Part shown: positions 1 to 8,540 of the stretch, piece after piece
Layout of the letters: each line of letters starts with the position of its first letter
How positions within the stretch are numbered: position 1 is the stretch's first letter
NCBI GenBank assembly: GCA_003599055.1
Contig: QZIM01000012.1
Span: 1 to 64,000 of the forward strand
DNA: 64,000 nucleotides
Source: Candidatus Woesearchaeota archaeon
Lineage (GTDB): Archaea; Nanobdellota; Nanobdellia; Woesearchaeales; ARS49
Direction of reading: 5' to 3'
Made by a program: the position numbers and the translations under genes
The notes under the pieces: generated by a model
The model's database searches: none
Told to the model about the DNA's origin: nothing
Seen by the model: only the letters and a program-made list of their open reading frames with translations

Positions 1-93
1 GGGCGCGTCGATTCCAAAGGTTTTATCGGGAAAGTGCGTAATTGCCATACGCCTGGGCGAAAGGGTACGCTATTTAAACGTATTGACAAGTAG
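1..93 (+). CDS. C-terminal fragment of an unidentified CDS (…GRVDSKGFIGKVRNCHTPGRKGTLFKRIDK*)
   Basis: Open frame 1 from window edge to TAG at 91-93; basic composition; truncated so product not assignable. Confidence 0.45.
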   Translation, partial: GRVDSKGFIGKVRNCHTPGRKGTLFKRIDK

Positions 94-162
94 TAACAAC
101 AACAGGGGAATTTTTGGAAAATTGCCGAAAATCTTTTAAATGAACTGCAAGGCACCTCGTCT

Positions 163-801
163 ATGGTTAAGGCAGTCTTATTTGACTTCTGGGGAACGCT
201 CGTGGAGAACGGGACGTATTCTCCGCTCAAGCAGAGCTATCGCATTTTGCGCGTGCGTGTCCCGTTCAGCCAGTTTGTCGAGCAGTTTGAGCGCGTTGTG
301 ATGACGAGCCAGTTTGAGGACCAGGCGCAGGCGTTTGAGGAGGCGTGCAAGAGTTTTAATGTGAACCCGCTTCCGATTATTATTGACCGCCTGATTGGAG
401 TTTGGAACAAGAACCGCTTGCTTGCAAAAGTGTATCCTGACACGGTGGATACGCTCAAGGCGCTGAAGGAAAAGGGCGTGAAGATTGCGATTGTGAGCAA
501 TGCGCCGCAGCACAGTGTCGAGCAGGTGCTTGAGCGGTTTCAGCTCACGGAACTGTTTGACGGTATTTTTGTAAGCCACGCGGAAGGCAAGTTGAAGACG
601 GACGGCTTGTTTGATGTCGCGTTGGAGAAGCTTGGGCTTTCCGCAGGCGAAGTCATTTCTGTTGGTGACAGCATTGAGACGGACATTCGCGGGGCGGAAA
701 TGGCGGGTATTGCGGGCTATCTGATTGACCGCCGAAATTCGCGCGAGTTCGAGAGAAAGATTGTTTCACTCAAGGAAATTCTTGATTTGGTGGAGGGGTG
801 A
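163..801 (+). CDS. HAD-superfamily hydrolase
   Basis: N-terminal VLFDFWGTL motif I, VSNAPQ, SVGDSIETDIRGAEMAG motif. Confidence 0.85.
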   Translation: MVKAVLFDFWGTLVENGTYSPLKQSYRILRVRVPFSQFVEQFERVVMTSQFEDQAQAFEEACKSFNVNPLPIIIDRLIGVWNKNRLLAKVYPDTVDTLKALKEKGVKIAIVSNAPQHSVEQVLERFQLTELFDGIFVSHAEGKLKTDGLFDVALEKLGLSAGEVISVGDSIETDIRGAEMAGIAGYLIDRRNSREFERKIVSLKEILDLVEG

Positions 802-1046
802 AAATGGAAGCATTTGTAATTCACAATGGGAAGCGGCGCAAGAGCCGCGGATTCAGTTGTAAGGAGATTGTTGAGGCAGGCCTTTCCTGCGAGGATACCT
901 GCGCGCTGAATGTGCGCTGGGATGCACTTCGCAGGTCAAGTTATAAGGAGAATGTTGAGGCGCTCAAAAAAGCAAAGACGGGAATGCCGGCAAAGGCAAA
1001 GCCGGCATCGAAACCTGCCGCGCCAAAGGCAGCCAAAGCGCAATGA
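798..1046 (+). CDS. L13e-like ribosomal protein (eL13-type), small basic protein
   Basis: RKSRGFSCKEIVEAGLSCEDTCALNVRWDALRRSSYKENVEALKK resembles archaeal L13e pattern (rGFS.eEl.eAGl…A..lgi..D.RR.s..eENv.aLk); basic Ala/Lys/Pro tail; overlaps neighbours by 4 nt on both sides. Confidence 0.6.
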   Translation: MKMEAFVIHNGKRRKSRGFSCKEIVEAGLSCEDTCALNVRWDALRRSSYKENVEALKKAKTGMPAKAKPASKPAAPKAAKAQ

Positions 1047-1459
1047 GCGATTGTGTTTTCTGTAAAATAATCCGTAAGGAGATTCCTGCGCAATTCGTGT
1101 ATGAAAATGACACGGTTGTTGCCTTTCTTGATATCAGTCCGGTAAACCCTGGGCATACCTTGGTTGTCCCAAAGGAACATCACGAGGACATCTTGTCAAC
1201 CCCTAATAGTATTCTTGCGGAGATGATGGTCGTAACAAAGAAAATTGCAAGTGCGGTTGTTGCCGCAACAAAGTCTGATGGGTTCAACATCGGCATAAAC
1301 ACAAAGCCCGCAGCAGGGCAGGTTATTTTTCACACGCACCTGCATATTATTCCAAGGCTGAGTTCTGATGGGCTCAAGCACTGGCCGCACCAAAATCTGG
1401 GAAAAGGGGAGATGGATGCAGTGCAGGCAGGAATTCGGGCGATGCTTGAGAACAAGTGA
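1043..1459 (+). CDS. HIT-family protein
   Basis: CVFCKIIRKEIPA N-terminus and HTHLHIIPR (HxHxH) motif. Confidence 0.92.
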   Translation: MSDCVFCKIIRKEIPAQFVYENDTVVAFLDISPVNPGHTLVVPKEHHEDILSTPNSILAEMMVVTKKIASAVVAATKSDGFNIGINTKPAAGQVIFHTHLHIIPRLSSDGLKHWPHQNLGKGEMDAVQAGIRAMLENK

Positions 1460-1512
1460 ACGGGCATCGGCACAACCTTTTTAAATCACTCCGCAGCCGA
1501 AGGCACAGCGTC

Positions 1513-1587
1513 GGCGGTGTAGCTCAGCCTGGTTAGAGCACCGGTTTCATAAGCCGGGGGTCGGGAGTTCAAATCTCCCCACCGCCA
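1513..1587 (+). tRNA. tRNA-Met (CAT; elongator-type, tRNA-Ile2 cannot be excluded)
   Basis: GGCGGTG/CACCGCC acceptor, D arm GCTC..GAGC, CCGGT-TTCATAA-GCCGG anticodon arm, GGGAGTTCAAATCTCCC T arm. Confidence 0.93.
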
Positions 1588-1591
1588 TAAG

Positions 1592-2122
1592 ATGAACTAC
1601 GTTCGCGCGTTTTTGCAGGACCCGCTTGTGGCAACGATTGCGGGCACAAGCCCTATTGCGGCAAGGAAGATTGTGCGCGAGGCGAATCTTGGCTCTGCAC
1701 GGTGTGTTGTTGAATATGGTGCAGGAGACGGAGTTCTGACAAGGCACATCCTGAACGGCTTGTCTTCTGATGCAAGGCTGATTGCGCTTGAGACAAATGC
1801 GCGTCTTGCAGAAAAGTTAAGCGGCATACGTGATGAGAGGTTGACGGTATATCAAAGAAGCGCGGCGGATATTGAGGAAATAGTGTGCGGGCCGGTGGAT
1901 GTTATCGTTTCGGGAATCCCGTTCAGCCTGATTCCGCAAAAGGCGGCAATTCTTGATGCAGCGGCGCGCGTGCTTGCGCCAAACGGGCGTTTTGTGGCGT
2001 ACCAGGTGACTCCGCGGCTGTTTAAGGACTTGCGTGCCCGTTATGAAAAGGTCAGCGCGAATGTAGCGCCCATCAACATTCCTCCGCTTTTTGTGCTTAC
2101 GGGCGAGCGCCCGCTTCGCTGA
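1592..2122 (+). CDS. rRNA adenine dimethylase-like / phospholipid N-methyltransferase-like SAM methyltransferase
   Basis: VVEYGAGDGVLTRHIL SAM-binding motif; VIVSGIPFSLI. Confidence 0.7.
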   Translation: MNYVRAFLQDPLVATIAGTSPIAARKIVREANLGSARCVVEYGAGDGVLTRHILNGLSSDARLIALETNARLAEKLSGIRDERLTVYQRSAADIEEIVCGPVDVIVSGIPFSLIPQKAAILDAAARVLAPNGRFVAYQVTPRLFKDLRARYEKVSANVAPINIPPLFVLTGERPLR

Positions 2123-2960
2123 TGCCAAAGTGGAGCCCGCGGAAGCTTCTGAATAAGTCAGTGCCGGTTGCGCGTGCACCAATGACAACAGTATAATTGC
2201 CGGGCGGCAGGAGCGCAGTGTCTGTTCCAAGCGCGCGAACAAAGCAGCGGTTGGTTGCAGTCGGTCTTTTTTCAATGGGTGTTGCAAGAAGGTTGCCTGC
2301 GGTATCGCGAATTTCCACAAAGGCAAGTTCGCTTGCAAGGATGTGGGCAAAGAAGGTCACATTCATTGGGCGCGTGATTGAAAAGTCAATCCAGCGGTTG
2401 ATGTCCCAAGCGTCGTTGCGCGTGAGGCAGTTGAGTTGGGCGGGCAAAAGCACATTTTTGCCAACGTAGCTTTGCGGGATGCATTGGGAGTTTCCAAGGC
2501 AGCTGTTAAAGCATTTGGTGACGGTAAGGCCGGGAATGTTTTGTCCGGTGCAGGTTGCGTTTCGAACAAGGAGTGTCGGGCTTGCAAGTTCAAGTTGGCA
2601 CGCGCCGCGCTGGCAGCCGTACGTGCAGGCGTGGATGTTTGCAACCGGCTCATCATTTTGGCAGGTGTATTCGACAACCTGGCCAAGTGATATCAGTTCA
2701 TCATCAATTTTTGTGTTGAGGCATTCATCGCGAAGTATTTTTTCCGAAACGACGACTCCTGCAGTATGGGTATTGTTTCCGTCCGTGTCCGTGCACGAGG
2801 CAGGAGCAGGGGTTTGGATTTCAGGAGTGAATTGTGCGGGAGTTTGTGTTGCAGGAGGAATGAGCGGGGTTTCGATGGTGTAGTCTGCGGGAGGTGGTGC
2901 AAGGGTGACTGTTTGCGGGGCGCAGGCAAAGAGAAGGATGAGCAAAACGAGGCGTTTCAT
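2097..2960 (-). CDS. Cys-rich secreted lipoprotein
   Basis: MKRLVLLILLFACAPQ lipobox-type signal; CTDTDGNN… Cys-rich domain; start trimmed from ORF-track start 3035. Confidence 0.7.
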   Translation of the reverse strand: MKRLVLLILLFACAPQTVTLAPPPADYTIETPLIPPATQTPAQFTPEIQTPAPASCTDTDGNNTHTAGVVVSEKILRDECLNTKIDDELISLGQVVEYTCQNDEPVANIHACTYGCQRGACQLELASPTLLVRNATCTGQNIPGLTVTKCFNSCLGNSQCIPQSYVGKNVLLPAQLNCLTRNDAWDINRWIDFSITRPMNVTFFAHILASELAFVEIRDTAGNLLATPIEKRPTATNRCFVRALGTDTALLPPGNYTVVIGARATGTDLFRSFRGLHFGISEAGARP

Positions 2961-3403
2961 CAGTAGTACTCCGGTCCGAACAGGCTTGTTTGTCTTCGTT
3001 CGTGAAAGTATTCTTGTGCGCGCTGAAGCGTGCAAAATTCCGCAAATGTGCCATAGCAGGAGGGCACTGCGTCAAGCGCGTGTTCGAGGACAGGACCAAA
3101 GTTCCATTTTGAGCGGACTTTTCCCGTGGTATGGTCGTAGCGCCCAAAGTGGCGGATGTCGCCTCGTTCGGAATAGACGACGATTCCTGTTGCGCGCGAA
3201 GGGGTGCGCGGAATGCGTTGTATTGCTTCAATGAGCGGGACTGTTCCTTCAAGTCCGAGTGATGCGAGGACGTAGTGCCCGCAGTCGGTAAGTGGCGATG
3301 CGGCATCAATTATGTGAATTTCAAACTCGGCAAGCCCTGCCCAGTCTTTTTTTCGGAAAAGCCGTTCGATATGTTCTCGTTTGGCAGTGTGCGGAATCTG
3401 CAT
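2960..3403 (-). CDS. conserved hypothetical protein
   Basis: 147-aa ORF whose stop abuts the start of the downstream lipoprotein gene (operon-like). Confidence 0.55.
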   Translation of the reverse strand: MQIPHTAKREHIERLFRKKDWAGLAEFEIHIIDAASPLTDCGHYVLASLGLEGTVPLIEAIQRIPRTPSRATGIVVYSERGDIRHFGRYDHTTGKVRSKWNFGPVLEHALDAVPSCYGTFAEFCTLQRAQEYFHERRQTSLFGPEYY

Positions 3404-3471
3404 AGGGCAAAAAAAGGCGAATCAATATTTAATATGCGCGCTTTTAAATAGAGGTTGGAGTTCACAGGAGT

Positions 3472-3912
3472 ATGATTCCTTATTTTCGTCAGGAAACCGA
3501 GTATACGTGCGGTAAGGCGTGTATGCGTATGGTGCTCGCTTCGCTCGGGATAATCAAGTCAGAGCAGGAGCTTTCTAAGTTTATGAGCAGGACAAAATAC
3601 GGCGGCACCAATAACGGCGACCTTGCACGGTGTGCAGAGTTGTTTCGGCTCAGTTATGTGGTGTCGCGAAACGGCAAGTTGCGTGATGTGCAGCGTTTGC
3701 AAAAGAAAGGGTATCGCGTGATTGTGGGGTTCACTGACCCGCTTGAGAAGGTCGGCCATTTTGCAATTGTGCGGAAGGTCACGGAAAAGTTTGTGTACTT
3801 AATTGATCCCTGGCACGGTCCAAAGCACAAGATGCCTCGGCAGTTATTCGTGCGGAACTGGAAGAGTATGTTTGAGTCCGATGAGGGATTTCTGATTGGG
3901 ATTAAGAAATAA
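3472..3912 (+). CDS. peptidase C39-like protein
   Basis: QETEYTCGKACMRMVLASLG (catalytic Cys motif) and VGHFAIVRKVTEKFVYLIDPWHG (His/Asp region). Confidence 0.75.
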   Translation: MIPYFRQETEYTCGKACMRMVLASLGIIKSEQELSKFMSRTKYGGTNNGDLARCAELFRLSYVVSRNGKLRDVQRLQKKGYRVIVGFTDPLEKVGHFAIVRKVTEKFVYLIDPWHGPKHKMPRQLFVRNWKSMFESDEGFLIGIKK

Positions 3913-3977
3913 TTGCATTTCGAATTGTCCAAATACGGGAGTCATTGAATGTTTTAAAAAAAGAAGAGAAAGAAAAG

Positions 3978-4048
3978 CGCCGCCGCCCGGATTTGAACCG
4001 GATACGGAAAATCACAGACTTCATCAGCGATTTTCCAACACCGGTTCA
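3978..4048 (-). repeat. truncated 3'-end copy of tRNA-Ser(GGA) with a 31-nt hairpin (4006-4036) in place of the variable arm
   Basis: Minus strand …GGAAAATCGCTGATGAAGTCTGTGATTTTCCGTATCCGGTTCAAATCCGGGCGGCGGCG repeats the T arm and acceptor of the tRNA at 4092-4175. Confidence 0.8.
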
Positions 4049-4091
4049 CATCCTCGCCCCATCTGAAAAATGGACTTCGTCCTCGTCTTAA

Positions 4092-4175
4092 CGCCGCCGC
4101 CCGGATTTGAACCGGGAAATCCTTGCGGAAACGGGATTTCCAATCCCGCGCAGTACCAGGTTGTGCCACGGCGGC
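4092..4175 (-). tRNA. tRNA-Ser (GGA)
   Basis: GCCGCCG/CGGCGGC acceptor, anticodon arm CGGGA-TTGGAAA-TCCCG, long variable arm TTTCCGCAAGGATTT, T arm CCCGGTTCAAATCCGGG. Confidence 0.92.
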
Positions 4176-4220
4176 AATATTTTTTTGTTTTTCTTAGGAA
4201 GGCGTATTTAAATGCTTGCA

Positions 4221-4316
4221 CGGGATTTCCAATTCCGCGTAGCCACAGAAATCCGCTGATTTCTGGGGTTCCGAAAACCGCAAGGTTTTCGAGATACCAG
4301 GTTGTGCCACGGCGGC
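4221..4316 (-). repeat. truncated 5'-half copy of tRNA-Ser(GGA) with a ~52-nt two-hairpin insertion
   Basis: Minus strand GCCGCCGTGGCACAACCTGGTA[TCTCGAAAACC…GGATTTCTGTGG]CTACGCGGAATTGGAAATCCCG; no T arm or 3' acceptor. Confidence 0.8.
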
Positions 4317-4372
4317 AAAAATGATGCTGGCTGTGTTGAGTTTTTCAGAAGGGGTTATTTAAATGCTCTGCT

Positions 4373-4465
4373 GATTTCCGATTCCGCGCAGCCACAGAAA
4401 TCCGCTGATTTCTGGGGTTCCGAAAACCGCAAGGTTTTCGAGATACCGGGTTGTGCCACGGCGGC
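4373..4465 (-). repeat. second truncated 5'-half copy of tRNA-Ser(GGA) with the same two-hairpin insertion
   Basis: Same structure as 4221-4316; own upstream TATTTAAAT box at ~4493-4504, near-identical to the flank of the full tRNA. Confidence 0.8.
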
Positions 4466-4556
4466 AATATTTTTTGTTTTTCTTAGGAAGACGTATTTAA
4501 ATGCTTGTGCCGGATGAGCCGTCAGGTTTTTAAAATGGCGCAAGGGTGGCTTTTTT

Positions 4557-5105
4557 GTGCCGTTGATTCATTTTCCAAACGCGAAGATGGCTGCAAAAGC
4601 CCTGCATTGTATGCGTTGGTATACGGAGGTGAAGACTGTGCAGGGGGTTGCGTATCGTGTTCCGCACAGTGAATTGGTCGCGCTTGAATTTTATCGGGCG
4701 GAGAAGAGCTTGGCGTTTCGGGAAATCTGCGAGGACGAGTTAGAGGGGCTTATTGAGCAGTCTGAGCGCGGGCAGTACGAATCGTGGAAGGGAAAGATGT
4801 ATGATGAGGAGGTGGACCTTGCGCCGTTTCCGTATCGCCGATTAAAATTTTACGTCTCGCCGGGCGAACAGGAGGGTGTTGAGGAGATTTTGGCAGGGTA
4901 TGATTGTAATTGGGTGGATTCTTCGTTTCAGAGTTTGCAGGAGCGTCCGGGCGAGTTATGGTATTGTTGTGATTTGCACGTTCATAGGAATGGGGTTTCT
5001 AAGCTTGTTTCTGCGCTGGAGGCTGCAGGTATTTTGAAGGCGCGCGAGCAGCCGTTTCTTTATATATGGCCTGACCCGGACAGTAGAGAAAATAATTCAG
5101 TTTAA
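4557..5105 (+). CDS. hypothetical protein
   Basis: 182-aa ORF with no overlapping credible alternative. Confidence 0.55.
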   Translation: MPLIHFPNAKMAAKALHCMRWYTEVKTVQGVAYRVPHSELVALEFYRAEKSLAFREICEDELEGLIEQSERGQYESWKGKMYDEEVDLAPFPYRRLKFYVSPGEQEGVEEILAGYDCNWVDSSFQSLQERPGELWYCCDLHVHRNGVSKLVSALEAAGILKAREQPFLYIWPDPDSRENNSV

Positions 5106-5215
5106 GAACTGGTGCCTAACTAATCTATCGACGGAAAACCGATTCACTGGACGCGCGCGGTCAGAAGATTATTATAGCGGATTTCCGAAAAATGGCCTTG
5201 CGGAGGTGGTTTGGT

Positions 5216-5296
5216 ATGGACGCACAAGCAAACATGCAGCCCAAGAAGAAGGGCAAGAAGATGGACCAGCAGACGCAAAACAACGGCTGCTGCTAA
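5216..5296 (+). CDS. candidate 26-aa small protein MDAQANMQPKKKGKKMDQQTQNNGCC
   Basis: ATG preceded by GGAGGTGG (SD-like) ~10 nt upstream; TAA at 5294-5296; not in ORF track because of length. Confidence 0.4.
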   Translation: MDAQANMQPKKKGKKMDQQTQNNGCC

Positions 5297-5418
5297 ATTG
5301 GCTCCACGCTTCTTCGGATTTTTTTTCTTTTTTTGTTATGCATTTTTGATTCTCTATCTGCGGTTAAAACAATCTTTACATACTCGCAATCTGTTCAGCG
5401 CCGAAAGGAGGGGGTAAA

Positions 5419-6282
5419 ATGACGAAACTTGCAGTGATTGGCGGTTCAGGTGTGGGTGACAGCGAGGTCTTTGAAGGGCTTGAGTGGAAGGCAGTGAACA
5501 CGGGAATTGGCTATCCGTTCGGAATCAGGGATGGTGTTGTTGAATATGTTGAGCGTCCCGACGGAGTTATTTTTATTCCGCGGCACGGCAGAACGAAGAA
5601 GTACGGGCCTGCACGCACGCAGTACGCGGCAAATATTGTTGCAGCATACGAGCTCGGCGCGCGGGCGATTATTGCAACAAGCGCGGTGGGTAGTCTCACC
5701 GACCGCATTAAAGTCGAGTCAGCAGTTGTTCCTGATGACTATATTGATGAGTCGGGAAGGGATTCAAATCTTTTTGGAAAGGGATTTATTGTGCACGTGG
5801 CTCCACGGCCGCCGTTCTCTCAGTCACTTCGCGACCTTGTCTGTGCTGCAGCAGGAAGCGTAGACTGGACCGGCGGATTTCATAACGGCGGAACCTATGT
5901 GACAATTCCGGGTGATTCTTTTGGGACAAATGCAGAGGGGCGCAAACGGGCGCAGTATGCGGATATTGTGGGGATGACTGCGTGTCCTGAGGCAAGTATG
6001 GCAATGCAGGCAGGGCTGCACTATGCGCTTATCGCGTTTCCGGTTGATATGGACTGTGATGCAAACCACGAAGGCGGGACAATTGAGATTATGCATCGGA
6101 TGCGGGATTCCGGAAATGTTAAGCAATTCTTTGACCGCGTGATTCCGGGGGCGCTCGAACTTGCGGGAAATCCTCCGCTGCTGCCGCAGCTTAAAGGGAA
6201 CATTATTCCGCATTCAACAGGGCAATGCGATACTGAACAATTGAAAAGATTGGCGGAAGAATTGAAGGCGAGGTATTGTTAG
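5419..6282 (+). CDS. mtnP: S-methyl-5'-thioadenosine phosphorylase (PNP family)
   Basis: KLAVIGGSGVGDSEVFEG, RHGR, MTACPEASMAMQAGLHYALI motifs. Confidence 0.85.
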   Translation: MTKLAVIGGSGVGDSEVFEGLEWKAVNTGIGYPFGIRDGVVEYVERPDGVIFIPRHGRTKKYGPARTQYAANIVAAYELGARAIIATSAVGSLTDRIKVESAVVPDDYIDESGRDSNLFGKGFIVHVAPRPPFSQSLRDLVCAAAGSVDWTGGFHNGGTYVTIPGDSFGTNAEGRKRAQYADIVGMTACPEASMAMQAGLHYALIAFPVDMDCDANHEGGTIEIMHRMRDSGNVKQFFDRVIPGALELAGNPPLLPQLKGNIIPHSTGQCDTEQLKRLAEELKARYC

Positions 6283-6761
6283 CGAATGACTGCGCACGCG
6301 ATTCTCGCGCCGCTGTTGCCGGACGGGTCTGTTGCATAATCATCTGCGGCTGCGTGGATAATGAGTGAGCGTCCGCGCAGTTCTGAGAGTTTGGCAGGGA
6401 CGAGTATTCGTGCCTGTGCCGTTCCGTCAGGGCCTACCTCGATGTTTGGCAAATCGCCGATGTGGTGGCCGAGCGGGTTGTTGAACCCGTGCTCACGCCC
6501 TTCAGGGTTGTAGTGTGCTCCTGCAGTTGCAAAATCAGGGGCTTCGCACCGTCCTGTTTCGTGGACGTGCAGCCCGTGTGCTCCGGGGGTAAGAGAGTGC
6601 GCGACAAGTTCAATGGATGTTCCTTCTGAAGAGTCCGCAAGGCGCGCAGAGCCAAGGGAGAATCCTTGGGTGCTCAGGAGCGTAATTTGAATGGGTGCGC
6701 TCGTGCAGCTTGCAAGAAAGATAAGAATAAAGGTCAAAGAACTGCTAATGAATCGGTTCAT
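6279..6761 (-). CDS. sodC: Cu/Zn superoxide dismutase, secreted/lipoprotein
   Basis: GAHGLHVHETGRCEAPDFATAGAHYNPEGREHGFNNPLGHHIGDLPNIEVGPDGTA and GNSGARIACAVI hallmark motifs; signal/lipobox N-terminus LASCTS. Confidence 0.88.
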   Translation of the reverse strand: MNRFISSSLTFILIFLASCTSAPIQITLLSTQGFSLGSARLADSSEGTSIELVAHSLTPGAHGLHVHETGRCEAPDFATAGAHYNPEGREHGFNNPLGHHIGDLPNIEVGPDGTAQARILVPAKLSELRGRSLIIHAAADDYATDPSGNSGARIACAVIR

Positions 6762-6836
6762 GGCAAGGGCAAGCAAACGGTTGTTTTTATGTGTTTGGTA
6801 CGAAGTTTTAAGAATGAGTGAAGATTAGAATACGTT

Positions 6837-8192
6837 GTGAAAAAGAGGGTTTTTGATGTTGTGGTAATTGGTGCGGGCAGCGGGCTTGAGATTTCGTCGT
6901 ACGCTGCAGAGCAGGGTTTGAATGTTGCCGTAATCGAGCCGGGCCCGTTTGGCGGAACGTGCCTTAACCGCGGCTGTATTCCTTCAAAGATGCTGATTCA
7001 CGCGGCTGATGTTGCGCGAACAGTTCAGGAGGCGGGAAAGTTTGGTGTGAATGCATCGTTTAACGGTGTCGCGTGGAAAAAGCTGGTATCGCGCATTAAC
7101 GCGACAATTGGCCGCGATGCAAGGGGAATTGAGGCGGGAAATCGTTCTTCGAAGAACGTCACGGTATTTAAGGAATACGCGCAGTTTTTGGGGAAAGATT
7201 CTCTTTTGGTGGGAAAAGAAGTCATCCAAGGGAAGCGCATATTCATTTGTGCAGGCTCCCGCCCGTTTGTTCCCAAGATTCCGGGGCTCAAAGAGGTGAA
7301 CTATCTTACCTCGGATGAGGCGTTAAGATTGCCAAAACAGCCAAAGTCAATCATCATTATTGGCGGCGGCTATATTGGGTGTGAGCTTGCTCACTTCTTT
7401 GGTTCGCTCGGGACGAAAGTCACAATTGTTCAGCGCGGGAACCTCTTGATGGGCGCGGAAGATGGCGATATTGCGCGCAAGTTCACGCAGGTATATCGAA
7501 GAAGATTTACTGTTTTATTGAACACTGATGTGCTTGGCGTGCGAAAGCGCGGAAGGGAGATCGCAGTTGATTTAAAGAAAAAAGGAAAAAAAGCCACGAT
7601 TACAGGAGAACAGTTGCTTGTTGCGACCGGCAGGGTTCCGAATTCTGATGTGCTGAACGTGAAGGCAGCAGGAGTAAAGGTGAATGAGCGCGGATTTGTC
7701 GTTGTGGATAAGTATTTGCGGACGAGTGTTCAAAACGTGTGGGCTATCGGCGATATTGCGGGCGTTTTTATGTTCAAGCACAGCGCGAATTTGGAAGCGC
7801 AGTTCGCGGTTCAGAATGCGTTTGGGGAGAAGGTTCCTGTTGATTATGCGGCAATGCCGCATGCGGCATTCACAAACCCGCAGGTGGCAAGTGTTGGTGC
7901 AACTGAGGAAGAGCTTGCGCGCGAGAAGCGCAGATTCGTCAAAAATATTTACGAGTACAAGAATACAGGGTATGGTGCGGCGCTTCGTGAATCAGATGGT
8001 TTTGTGAAAGTGCTTGCTGAGCCAAAAACAGGTGCGATTTTGGGCTGCCACATCCTTGGCCCGCACGCAAGCATACTTATTCACGAGGTGATTGTGGCAA
8101 TGAAAGCAGGTCTTGGTGTTGAGGGCATCAGGCAGGCAGTGCACGTGCATCCTGCATTATCCGAGGTGGTGCAAAGAGCTTTTTGGTTCTAG
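6837..8192 (+). CDS. FAD-dependent pyridine nucleotide-disulfide oxidoreductase (dihydrolipoamide dehydrogenase/mercuric reductase-like)
   Basis: VVVIGAGSG, GGTCLNRGCIPSK active-site disulfide, GGGYIGCELA, C-terminal HVHPALSEVV; GTG start. Confidence 0.85.
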   Translation: MKKRVFDVVVIGAGSGLEISSYAAEQGLNVAVIEPGPFGGTCLNRGCIPSKMLIHAADVARTVQEAGKFGVNASFNGVAWKKLVSRINATIGRDARGIEAGNRSSKNVTVFKEYAQFLGKDSLLVGKEVIQGKRIFICAGSRPFVPKIPGLKEVNYLTSDEALRLPKQPKSIIIIGGGYIGCELAHFFGSLGTKVTIVQRGNLLMGAEDGDIARKFTQVYRRRFTVLLNTDVLGVRKRGREIAVDLKKKGKKATITGEQLLVATGRVPNSDVLNVKAAGVKVNERGFVVVDKYLRTSVQNVWAIGDIAGVFMFKHSANLEAQFAVQNAFGEKVPVDYAAMPHAAFTNPQVASVGATEEELAREKRRFVKNIYEYKNTGYGAALRESDGFVKVLAEPKTGAILGCHILGPHASILIHEVIVAMKAGLGVEGIRQAVHVHPALSEVVQRAFWF

Positions 8193-8202
8193 GGGTGAAA
8201 AA

Positions 8203-8487
8203 ATGAAACAGGATTATGGTGAGTTTGACAAAGTTCATCGTGCTGCATCAGCAGTGCTTGTGTCTTTTCGGGCAAGGCCGTTTGAGAGCAGTCCTTTTGT
8301 GAAAGAGGGACTTTTGTATTGGCGGGTTGGCTGGCTTGGGCCGGCGAGCGAGGGGTCGCCGCTTTTTCAGTATGATGGAGTAATCGGAATTGCAGGAGAC
8401 CCTGTTGATGCGGTCGCGCTCAGGTCATTTGCGCAGGGTCTTGAGAAGAAAGTGGAAGAGACGCTAAAGCAGTATTCGGGAGAGTAA
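8203..8487 (+). CDS. hypothetical protein
   Basis: ORF from ATG 8203 (MKQDYGEFDKVH…), immediately downstream of and co-directional with 6837-8192. Confidence 0.55.
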   Translation: MKQDYGEFDKVHRAASAVLVSFRARPFESSPFVKEGLLYWRVGWLGPASEGSPLFQYDGVIGIAGDPVDAVALRSFAQGLEKKVEETLKQYSGE

Positions 8488-8540
8488 GCTTTTTATACAG
8501 ATTCCGCGTAATTTGCAGTATCAAAGGGGGTGTTTAACCT

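Noticed and set aside
4006-4036. Box C/D sRNA based on CTGATGA-like string inside the 31-nt hairpin
   Set aside because: No convincing D box or guide arrangement, and the C-box-like string is altered in the Ser(TGA) copy.
3978-4517. Split tRNA genes (Nanoarchaeum-type) as explanation for the tRNA-Ser halves
   Set aside because: An intact tRNA-Ser(GGA) is present, the 5' halves carry the anticodon arm with an insertion inside the D region, and the 5' and 3' half hairpins are not complementary to one another as trans-splicing leaders would be.
4070-4543. ORFs 4070-4324, 4302-4517, 4355-4543 and 4024-4221
   Set aside because: They are translations of the repeated tRNA-derived and hairpin sequence, not independent coding regions.
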